DNA of 64,000 nt from JAOPZW01 sp963851295 (lineage in GTDB: Bacteria > Actinomycetota > Thermoleophilia > Solirubrobacterales > Solirubrobacteraceae). This document shows, one piece after another, positions 9,120-15,970 of this stretch. A program made the translations under genes and the position numbers. Where the stretch lies: contig CAWKOS010000004.1 in assembly GCA_963851295.1 (NCBI GenBank), positions 186,001 to 250,000 on the forward strand, read 5' to 3'. How positions within the stretch are numbered: position 1 is the first letter of the stretch; every line of letters begins with the position of its first letter. The notes under the pieces are model-generated. The model ran no database searches and was not told the DNA's origin. It saw only the letters and a list, made by a program, of their open reading frames with translations.

Positions 9120-10171
9120 CCGCCGCGTACACGCCGCCGTACGACCGGGCGCTGTGCGCCGCGCTGGCGCGGGCCGGGGCCGACGTCGAGCTGCTCACCG
9201 CGCCCTTCCCGCACGGCGAGGTGCCACCGGCGCGCGGCTTCACCGTGCGCGAGGACTTCTACCGCTTCGCCCCGCGCGGCCGCGGCCGGCGCTGGGCGCG
9301 CCTGGCCACCCACGTCCCCGACATGCTGCGGGCGTCGCGCCGCGAGGCCGACATCGTCCACTTCCAGTGGCTGGCCGTCCAGCCCGTCGACCAGCACCTC
9401 CTGCGCGCCTTCGGGCGCCCGCGCGTGCTCACCGCCCACGACGTGCTCCCGCGCGAGCCACTGCCGGGCCAGCGCGAGGCACAGCGCCGGCTCTACGCGG
9501 ACATGGACGCCGTCGTCGTCCACACCGAGCACGGCCGGGCCCGCCTGATCGGCGAGCTCGGCCTCGACGCGGCCCGCGTGCACGTCATCCCGCACGGGGT
9601 CCTGCACCCGGCGGGCGACGCGCCGCTGCCGCCCGAGCTCGCCGCCTACGACGGCACCGTCGTCCTGTGCTTCGGCCTCATCCGCCCCTACAAGGGCATC
9701 GACGTCCTGCTCGAGGCCTGGCGCGGGATCGAGCGCGCCGAGCTGTGGGTCGTCGGCGCGCCGCGCATGGACATGGCCGCGCTGCACGCCGCGGCGCCGC
9801 CCACCGCCCGCTTCGTCGAGCGCTTCGTCACCGAGGGCGAGGCGGCGGCGCTCTTCCGGCGCGCCGACCTCGCGGTGCTGCCCTACCGCGAGATCGACCA
9901 GTCGGGCGTGCTCTTCACCGCGCTGGGCTTCGGGGTCCCGATGGTGCTCACCGACGTCGGCGGCTTCCCCGAGATCGCCGCCGCCGGCGCCGCCGAGCTC
10001 GTCGTCCCCGGCGACCCCGCCGAGCTCCACGACGCGCTCGCGCGCCTGCTGGACGACCCCGCGCGCCGGGCCACGATGGCCACGGCCGCGCTCAGGCTCG
10101 CCGACGGCACCTACGGCTGGGACGCGATCGCGCGCGCCCATCTCGAGCTGTACGACACACTGCTCGCGTGA
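9098..10171 (+). CDS. Glycosyltransferase family 4
   Basis: 357 residues from ATG at 9098 (MRVSVVDPAAYTPPYDRAL). It is a complete GT-B protein: N-terminal domain with VHFQWLAVQPVD and RVLTAHDVLPRE; VVVHTEHGRARL and VIPHGVLHP at the domain junction; C-terminal domain with LCFGLIRPYKGIDVLLEAW, and the EX7E-like region RADLAVLPYREIDQSGVLFTALGFGVPMVLTDVGGFPE. This is a very typical actinobacterial family 4 transferase. It overlaps the following GT2 gene by GTGA, so these and the sugar transferase at 11298 form an operon. Confidence 0.9.
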   Translation: MRVSVVDPAAYTPPYDRALCAALARAGADVELLTAPFPHGEVPPARGFTVREDFYRFAPRGRGRRWARLATHVPDMLRASRREADIVHFQWLAVQPVDQHLLRAFGRPRVLTAHDVLPREPLPGQREAQRRLYADMDAVVVHTEHGRARLIGELGLDAARVHVIPHGVLHPAGDAPLPPELAAYDGTVVLCFGLIRPYKGIDVLLEAWRGIERAELWVVGAPRMDMAALHAAAPPTARFVERFVTEGEAAALFRRADLAVLPYREIDQSGVLFTALGFGVPMVLTDVGGFPEIAAAGAAELVVPGDPAELHDALARLLDDPARRATMATAALRLADGTYGWDAIARAHLELYDTLLA

Positions 10172-11298
10172 CCGCCGTCGCCGTCGTCTTCTGGGTGGCC
10201 GTCGGCCTGCTCGTCTACGCGCAGGTCGGCTATCCGCTGCTGCTCGAGGCGCTCGGCCGGCTGCGCCGCGGGCGCGCCGCCGCGGTCGACGGCAGCGGCC
10301 CGGAGCCCGACGTCTCGCTCGTCATCGCCGCCCACCGCGAGGCCGAGGTCATCGCCGCGAAGGTCGCCAACGCGCGGGCGCTCGACTGGCCGGCCGGGCG
10401 CCTGCAGGTCATCGTCGCGTGCGACGGCTCGCCCGACGACACGCCGGCGCGCGCCCGCGCCGCCGGGGCCGACGTGGTGCTCGAGCTGCCGTGGGGCGGC
10501 AAGGTCCGTGCCCAGGACGCCGGGGTCGAGCGGGCGCGCGGCGAGCTGCTGGCCTTCTCGGACGCCAACGCGCTCTGGGAGCCCGGCGCGCTGCGCGCGC
10601 TCGCGGCGCCCTTCGCCGACGCCCGCGTCGGCTACGCCTGCGGCCAGGTGCGCTTCGTCAGCGACGGCGGGACCAACCAGGAGGGGCTCTACTGGCGCTA
10701 TGAGCTGGCGATCCGGGCCCGCGAGTCCCAGCTGCAGTCGGTCACCGCGGGCAACGGCGCGATCTACGCGGTGCGGCCCGCGGCCTACCTGCGCGTCGAC
10801 CCGGTGATGGGCCACGACCTGTCGCTGCCCTTCAACATGGTCAAGCGCGGCTGGCGCGCGGTCTACGCGCCGGCGGCGCGGGCGACCGAGAAGATGGTCC
10901 CGACCGTCGAGGGCGAGTTCGCGCGCAAGCGGCGGATGATGAGCCACGCGTGGCCGATCGTCCTGCGCGGCGGGCTGCTGTCCCCGCGCGGCTATCCGCC
11001 GCTCTACGCGCTGATGGTCGCGTCGCACCGGCTGCTGCGCTACGCGTCGCCGTTCCTGCACGCGGTGGCGCTCGTCGCCAACGCGGCGCTGCTGGGCGCC
11101 GGCCCGCTGTACGTGGCGACCTTCGCCGTCCAGCTCGCGGTGCTGGCCGCGGCGCTGGCGGGTCGCGTCGTGCGCGCGCGCCCACTGCTGGTCGCGCGCT
11201 ACTACGTGCTCACCACGGCGTCGATGGCGGCCGGGCTGTGGGACTACCTGCGCCACGGGACGCCCGCGGGGTGGAGCCCGCCCGAGGGCACGCGCTGA
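10168..11298 (+). CDS. Membrane family 2 glycosyltransferase (processive-like)
   Basis: 376 residues from a GTG overlapping the previous stop. One N-terminal membrane helix (VAVVFWVAVGLLVYAQVGYP) precedes a GT2 domain with VSLVIAAHREAEVI, VACDGSPDDT, FSDANALWEPGAL, GNGAIYAVRPAAY and HDLSLPFNMVKRGWR, then a RKRRMMSHAW segment and several C-terminal membrane helices. This layout (TM, GT2, 3-4 TM) is that of cellulose-synthase/IcaA-related and EpsF-like polysaccharide transferases. Directly coupled to the phosphoglycosyl transferase at 11298 (TGATG). Confidence 0.88.
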   Translation: MTAVAVVFWVAVGLLVYAQVGYPLLLEALGRLRRGRAAAVDGSGPEPDVSLVIAAHREAEVIAAKVANARALDWPAGRLQVIVACDGSPDDTPARARAAGADVVLELPWGGKVRAQDAGVERARGELLAFSDANALWEPGALRALAAPFADARVGYACGQVRFVSDGGTNQEGLYWRYELAIRARESQLQSVTAGNGAIYAVRPAAYLRVDPVMGHDLSLPFNMVKRGWRAVYAPAARATEKMVPTVEGEFARKRRMMSHAWPIVLRGGLLSPRGYPPLYALMVASHRLLRYASPFLHAVALVANAALLGAGPLYVATFAVQLAVLAAALAGRVVRARPLLVARYYVLTTASMAAGLWDYLRHGTPAGWSPPEGTR

Positions 11299-11900
11299 TG
11301 GGCCGCCGCGCCTTCGACGTCGTCGTCGCCGGGACGGCGCTGCTCGTCGCCTCGCCCTTCCTGCTCGCCGCGGTCGTGGCCATCCGCCTGGAGTCGAAGG
11401 GGAGCGCGATCTACCGCCAGCGTCGTGTGGGCAGGGACGGCCGCGCCTTCGACGTCCTCAAGCTGCGCACGATGGTCACGGGGGCCGAGCACATGGGCGC
11501 GGGGCTGGCCGTGAGCGAGGGCGACACGCGGATCACCCGCGTCGGGCGCCTGCTGCGGCGCACGTCGCTGGACGAGATGCCCAACCTCGTCAACGTCCTG
11601 CGCGGCGAGATGTCGATCGTCGGGCCGCGCCCGACCGTCCCCGTGCAGGTCGACCGCTACACCGAGCGCCAGCGCGGCCGGCTGGCGGTCAAGCCGGGGA
11701 TCACGGGCTGGGCGCAGGTCAACGGGCGCACCGAGCTGCCCTGGGACGAGCGCATCGAGCTCGACCTCTGGTACATCGAGCACCGCTCCTGGCGCCTGGA
11801 CCTGCGGATCCTGTGGCGCACCGCGCGCATGGTGCTCGGCGGCCACGGCCTGTACCGCGGCGAGGCGCCCGCCTGGCGCGACCCGCCGCCCGAGCCCTAG
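11298..11900 (+). CDS. Phosphoglycosyl transferase, short (PglC-type) bacterial sugar transferase
   Basis: 200 residues. The protein has one N-terminal reentrant/membrane helix (FDVVVAGTALLVASPFLL) followed by the catalytic domain with YRQRRVGRDGRAFDVLKLRTM, LDEMPNLVNVLRGEMS and VGPRPTVP, the signature of polyprenol-phosphate hexose-1-phosphate transferases. Unlike the protein at 23280 it lacks the N-terminal four-helix and Rossmann-like regions, so it is the minimal PglC-like form. It would start a repeat unit by loading a sugar phosphate on undecaprenyl phosphate. Its stop shares a CTAG palindrome with the stop of the convergent sigma factor gene. Confidence 0.9.
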   Translation: MGRRAFDVVVAGTALLVASPFLLAAVVAIRLESKGSAIYRQRRVGRDGRAFDVLKLRTMVTGAEHMGAGLAVSEGDTRITRVGRLLRRTSLDEMPNLVNVLRGEMSIVGPRPTVPVQVDRYTERQRGRLAVKPGITGWAQVNGRTELPWDERIELDLWYIEHRSWRLDLRILWRTARMVLGGHGLYRGEAPAWRDPPPEP

Positions 11901-13405
11901 TCGCGGCCGGAGCGGCCGCGCTCGTCGCCGCCCGCGGCGCCGCGCCCCTGGCCGCCGCCGCCGCTCTGCGCGCCGGCGCCGCCCTGCCCGTCGCCCCGCT
12001 TCCCGAAGCGGATGCTCTGGACGGCCGGGCCGCCGTCGCGCCCCTGCGCGCCGAGGCGCCCGCGCCGCTGCCCGAAGCGGCCTCGTTGCGAGCCGCCGCC
12101 CTCGCTGCGTCGCCCGCGCCCGTCGCCCGCGCCGCCGCTGCGCCCGCGCACGCCGTCCTTCCGCTGCGCGGCGCCGCGCCCTGACCCATCGCGACCGCCG
12201 CGGCCGAACCCGTGGCGCTCGCCGTTCTGGCCCCGGCCGTGCCCACGCCAACCGCGCCGCTTCGCGCCCGCGCCGGGCTTCGGCGCCTTCGCCACGGCCG
12301 GCGTGGTCGCCGCCACGCTCGCGACGATCGTCTTGGGCGCCGGGGCCGCGGGTGCAGCGGCCCGCTTCGCGGAGGCCCTGTGGTGGTGGGGCGACGTCGC
12401 GGCGCCCGCGATCGGCGGGCCGCTCCCGCCGTGCAACTGCACCTCGCGGACCGCGACGTAGCCGGCGCTGCCCGCGCTCCCGGCGACCGCGGCGCACGCC
12501 AGCGTCTTCGCCGCCACGCCCTTCGCGGCCCCGCTCAGCCCGGCGAGCGACCCGCCCGCGGCTCCGGCCGCGCCCGCCGCGCCCGAGCCGCCGCCGATGC
12601 CGACCGCCGACAGCACCGTCGCCTTGAGGCCGATGCTCGGGACGACCGGCAGCAGCACCGCCATCGCTGCGCGCTGGCGGCGCACCTCGGCCTCGAACCC
12701 GGCGCAGCCCTCGCAGCGCGCTACGTGACGGCGCAGCGTCGCGCGCTTGAGCGCGGAGCCGCGCAGCGTCGCGAGCTGCTCGCGGATCTCCGGGCAGGGC
12801 GCCTCGCGCGCGCGGCGCCAGCTCGCCAGCGACTCGCGGGCCTGGAACACGAGCGCCTTCACCTTCTCCCGGCGCACGCCGAGGACCTCGGCGATCTCGT
12901 CGTGGCTGTGGTCGCCCAGCTCGAAGAGGACGAGCGCGGCGCGCTGCTCGTCGGGGAGCTGCTCGAGGTCGGCCAGCAGGCCGCGCAGCTCCGAGCGGCG
13001 CTCGAGCTCGGGCCCGAGGCCGTCGGTCGGGAGCTTGGCCTCGTCGAAGGCGACCTGCTCGCGCCGGGCGCGCAGCATGGACAGGCAGCGGTTGCGCGCG
13101 ATCGTGTACAGCCAGGCCTTGAGGCGGATGCGCGCGTCGCTGCCGCGCAAGCCGCGGTAGGCGGCCATGAAGGTGTGCTGCACCGCGTCCTCGGCCTCTT
13201 CGGTGCTGCCGAGCATGTGGCGGCAGAAGGCGAGCAGGCCGCGGTGGTAGCGGTCGAAGACGAGCTCGAAGGCGCGCTCGTCGCCGCCGCGGACGCGGGC
13301 GACCAGGGCGTCGTCGGACCGCCCGCGCGGAAGGCGCGCGCGCCGGCGGGCGCGCGGCTGGGCGCGCACGGGGGAGACGGTGCTGATCGACGAGTTCGCG
13401 GACAA
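11897..13405 (-). CDS. ECF sigma factor fused to zinc-finger, hydrophobic segment and Arg/Gly-rich tail
   Basis: About 502 residues from a TTG at 13405 (a GTG at 13369 is an alternative). Region 2 covers about residues 30-105 (ERAFELVFDRYHRGL, EDAVQHTFMAAYRGL, AWLYTIARNRCLSMLR) and region 4 about 140-195 (LPDEQRAALVLFELGDHSHDEIAEVLG). It then continues with a H-x3-C-x2-C motif (HVARCEGCAGFE, about residue 230), as in zinc-binding anti-sigma domains, a long Ala/Gly hydrophobic stretch with one or two possible membrane helices, and a 130-residue basic low-complexity tail rich in R, G and Q. The design suggests a sigma factor carrying its own anti-sigma-like domain. It is not obviously tied to the polysaccharide genes. 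Confidence 0.85.
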   Translation of the reverse strand: MSANSSISTVSPVRAQPRARRRARLPRGRSDDALVARVRGGDERAFELVFDRYHRGLLAFCRHMLGSTEEAEDAVQHTFMAAYRGLRGSDARIRLKAWLYTIARNRCLSMLRARREQVAFDEAKLPTDGLGPELERRSELRGLLADLEQLPDEQRAALVLFELGDHSHDEIAEVLGVRREKVKALVFQARESLASWRRAREAPCPEIREQLATLRGSALKRATLRRHVARCEGCAGFEAEVRRQRAAMAVLLPVVPSIGLKATVLSAVGIGGGSGAAGAAGAAGGSLAGLSGAAKGVAAKTLACAAVAGSAGSAGYVAVREVQLHGGSGPPIAGAATSPHHHRASAKRAAAPAAPAPKTIVASVAATTPAVAKAPKPGAGAKRRGWRGHGRGQNGERHGFGRGGRDGSGRGAAQRKDGVRGRSGGAGDGRGRRSEGGGSQRGRFGQRRGRLGAQGRDGGPAVQSIRFGKRGDGQGGAGAQSGGGGQGRGAAGGDERGRSGRD

Positions 13406-13497
13406 CGGCCCGGCACATCCTCTCCAACGCGCGCATCCGGTGCGGGTTGGCGGCTGGCGAATGACGTAGTGCCCGGGGTCTATCCTCCGAAACCCCG

Positions 13498-14340
13498 ATG
13501 CCCTTCTTCCGGCATGAAGGCCGCCGCCTGGCCTACACGATCTACGGCGACGGCCCGCGGACCTGCGTGCTGGTGCACGGGCTGCTGCTCTCGCAGAAGA
13601 TGCACGAGCCGCTCGCGCGGGCCCTGGCCGAGCGCGGCAACCGCGTCGTGACGCTCGACCTCCTGGGCCACGGGCGCTCGGACCGCCCGCGCGACATGAC
13701 GCAGTACTCGATGACCTTCTTCGGCGAGCAGATCATCGCCCTGCTCGACCACCTCGAGGTGCAGGAGGCGGTGCTGGCGGGCACGTCGCTCGGCGCGAAC
13801 GCCACGCTCGAGGCGGCCGTGGCCGCCCCCGAGCGCGTGCGCGGGATGGTCATCGAGATGCCCGTCCTCGACAACGCGCTGCTGGGCTGTGCCATCGCCT
13901 TCACGCCGCTGATGATGGCGCTGACCTTCGGCGAGCCGGTCATGCGCGCGGTCGCCCGGGCGGCGCGCCTCGTGCCGACCGGTGGCGGGCCGTGGCTGGC
14001 CGACATCGGCCTGGACACGATCCGTCAGGACCCCGCGCCTAGCGCGGCGGTCCTGCACGGGCTCTTCTTCGGCCGCACCGCCCCGCACAAGGCGCTGCGG
14101 CGCACGCTCAAGGCGCCGACGCTGGTCATCGGCCACCAGCGCGACCCCGTCCACCCCTTCAGCGACTCCGGGGCGCTCGTCGAGGAGCTCCCCGACGCCC
14201 GGCTCGTGCAGGCCAGCTCGATCCTCGAGCTGCGCCTGACCCCCGAGCGCCTCACGGGCGAGATCGCCGACTTCCTCGACGACTGCTGGAAGGCGCGCAG
14301 GCGCCGCGGTGGCGCGTCGCGCGCCCGACGCGTCGCCTAG
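13498..14340 (+). CDS. Alpha/beta hydrolase fold protein lacking the usual catalytic His
   Basis: 280 residues. The fold is shown by VLVHGLLLS (oxyanion loop), LDLLGHGRSDRP and the nucleophile elbow AGTSLGAN (Ser97). The acid region is LVIGHQRDPVHPF. Where the family has a conserved His near the C-terminus this protein reads QASSILELRLTPERL, with no His, so either another residue serves or the enzyme is inactive or altered. The substrate cannot be predicted. A TATCCT hexamer 11 nt before the ATG is a plausible -10. It is followed by the DUF3105 gene after 15 nt. Confidence 0.8.
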   Translation: MPFFRHEGRRLAYTIYGDGPRTCVLVHGLLLSQKMHEPLARALAERGNRVVTLDLLGHGRSDRPRDMTQYSMTFFGEQIIALLDHLEVQEAVLAGTSLGANATLEAAVAAPERVRGMVIEMPVLDNALLGCAIAFTPLMMALTFGEPVMRAVARAARLVPTGGGPWLADIGLDTIRQDPAPSAAVLHGLFFGRTAPHKALRRTLKAPTLVIGHQRDPVHPFSDSGALVEELPDARLVQASSILELRLTPERLTGEIADFLDDCWKARRRRGGASRARRVA

Positions 14341-14355
14341 GCTTCCGGGTCGCTC

Positions 14356-15021
14356 ATGTCCAAGCGAGTAGACGAGAAGGAACGCCGGCGCCAGGAGCGG
14401 CTCGCCGCCGAGGAGGCGGCCCGCAAGGCGGCCGCCCGCAAGCGCACGCTGCAGATCGGCGGCGGGGTCGTGCTCGTGCTCGCCGTGGTCGCGGTCGTCG
14501 CCATCGTCGCGCTCGCCGGCGGGGGCAAGGACAGCAACGACCCGTCGGTCAGCGCGTCGAAGGTCGCGGCCGACGCGAAGGCCGCCGGGTGCACGTTCGG
14601 GCAGTTCAAGTCCGAGGGGCGCACCCACACCGCCAGCACGGTCTCCTACAAGACCAACCCGCCGACCTCGGGCAACCACAACCCGACGCCCGCCCAGGAC
14701 GGCTTCTACCGCGAGGGCAACTCGCCGCCGAAGGAGAACTTCGTGCACTCGCTCGAGCACGGGCGCATCGAGTTCCAGTACAAGCCGGGCACCTCGCAGG
14801 CCGACGTCGCCAAGTTCCGCCAGGTCGCCGAGGCGCCCTTCAACGGCAACGCCGGCTACCACGTCCTCTTCTTCGAGAACGACACGGATATGCCGGCGCA
14901 GTTCGCGCTCGCCGCGTGGACGAAGTCGCTGACCTGCCCGTCGCTGACGCCCCAGGCGATCACGGCGATGCACAGCTTCCGCGACGCCTTCACGGACAAG
15001 GGCCCCGAGTTCATCCCGTGA
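14356..15021 (+). CDS. DUF3105 domain membrane-anchored protein
   Basis: 221 residues. A basic, coiled N-terminus (KRVDEKERRRQERLAAEEAA) is followed by one membrane helix at about 33-55 and an extracytoplasmic DUF3105 domain marked by PPTSGNHNP, GFYREGNSPP, FVHSLEHGRIEFQY and a final cysteine-containing region (SLTCPSLT). The function of the family is unknown. It is common in actinobacteria, usually as a single-pass membrane protein. Same strand and close behind the alpha/beta hydrolase. Confidence 0.88.
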   Translation: MSKRVDEKERRRQERLAAEEAARKAAARKRTLQIGGGVVLVLAVVAVVAIVALAGGGKDSNDPSVSASKVAADAKAAGCTFGQFKSEGRTHTASTVSYKTNPPTSGNHNPTPAQDGFYREGNSPPKENFVHSLEHGRIEFQYKPGTSQADVAKFRQVAEAPFNGNAGYHVLFFENDTDMPAQFALAAWTKSLTCPSLTPQAITAMHSFRDAFTDKGPEFIP

Positions 15022-15038
15022 TCGTGGGCGGCGGGGCG

Positions 15039-15059
15039 GATTCGACACTGTGTCGAATC
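15039..15059. promoter_or_regulatory. Perfect 21 bp palindrome, likely operator of the SDR gene
   Basis: GATTCGACAC and its exact reverse complement are separated by one base, 18 nt before the SDR start at 15077. The size and symmetry suit a TetR/FadR-type dimer. A TAGCGT hexamer (15063-15068) lies just downstream and could be the -10, so a bound repressor would block the promoter. No matching regulator is adjacent. Confidence 0.55.
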
Positions 15060-15076
15060 GGGTAGCGTTCCTCCCC

Positions 15077-15964
15077 ATGGCTAAGCAGCCCCACATCCTC
15101 GTCGGCCAGGTCGCGGCCGTCACCGGCGCCGCCCGCGGCATCGGCAAGGCGACCGCCCAGGCCCTCGCGCGCGAGGGCATGAAGGTCGCGATCGGCGACC
15201 TCGACCTCGAGCTCGCCGAGCAGGCGGCCGCCGAGATCGGCCCCAACGCCGCGGGCTTCGAGCTCGACGTCACCAAGCGCGACTCCTTCGAGGCCTTCGT
15301 CGACGCGGTCGAGGAGCGCTTCGGCCCCATCGACGTGCTCGTCAACAACGCGGGCATCATGCCCGTAGGGCGCTTCATCGACGAGGACGACGCGACCGCC
15401 GTGCGCATGGTCGACATCAACCTCCACGGCGTCATCCACGGCATGAAGATCGTCCTGCCGCGGATGATGGCCCGCGACCGCGGCCACGTGGTCAACATCG
15501 CCTCGCAGGCGGGCAAGTACGGCGCCCCGGGCGGCGCGACGTACTCGGCCACCAAGCACGCGGTCATCGGCCTCACCGAGGCGGTGCGCGGCGAGCTGCA
15601 CATCGAGGGCTCCTCGGTCGAGCTCAGCTACGTGATGCCGTTCCTGGTCAACACCGAGCTGGGCGCCGGGACCAACAACGCGCGCGGGATGAAGATGCTG
15701 GACACCTCCGACGTGGCCGACGCCATCGTCGACGCGCTCAAGCGCGACGTGGTCGACGTCTGGGTCCCGCGCTCCAGCCGCCACACCCATCGCCTCGGGG
15801 CGCTGCTGCCGCGCCGCGCCAGCGAGACCCTCGCCCGCGCCATGAAGGCCGACCGCGTGCTCATGGGCGCCGACCACGACGCCCGCGCGGCCTACGAGCT
15901 GCGCGCGGCCCACTCCGAGCCCGGGCTCGAGCCCGGGCAGGAGCCGCGGCAGCTCACGGGCTGA
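15077..15964 (+). CDS. Short-chain dehydrogenase/reductase (SDR)
   Basis: 295 residues from ATG at 15077 (a GTG 27 nt upstream is in frame but lies next to the palindrome). Classical SDR motifs: TGAARGIG (16-23, cofactor), NNAG (90-93), catalytic S143, Y156 and K160 in YSATK. The cofactor region D-L-D after the second strand suggests NAD(H). The C-terminal 60 residues are longer than in minimal members. The substrate is unknown; similar actinobacterial enzymes act on lipids, steroids or alcohols. Likely controlled by the palindrome at 15039. Confidence 0.87.
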   Translation: MAKQPHILVGQVAAVTGAARGIGKATAQALAREGMKVAIGDLDLELAEQAAAEIGPNAAGFELDVTKRDSFEAFVDAVEERFGPIDVLVNNAGIMPVGRFIDEDDATAVRMVDINLHGVIHGMKIVLPRMMARDRGHVVNIASQAGKYGAPGGATYSATKHAVIGLTEAVRGELHIEGSSVELSYVMPFLVNTELGAGTNNARGMKMLDTSDVADAIVDALKRDVVDVWVPRSSRHTHRLGALLPRRASETLARAMKADRVLMGADHDARAAYELRAAHSEPGLEPGQEPRQLTG

Positions 15965-15970
15965 GCCCCG

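Noticed and set aside
15915..15945. GAGCCCGGGCTC palindrome as a regulatory site
   Set aside because: It lies inside the 3' coding part of the SDR gene and follows from an EPG-type repeat in the protein.
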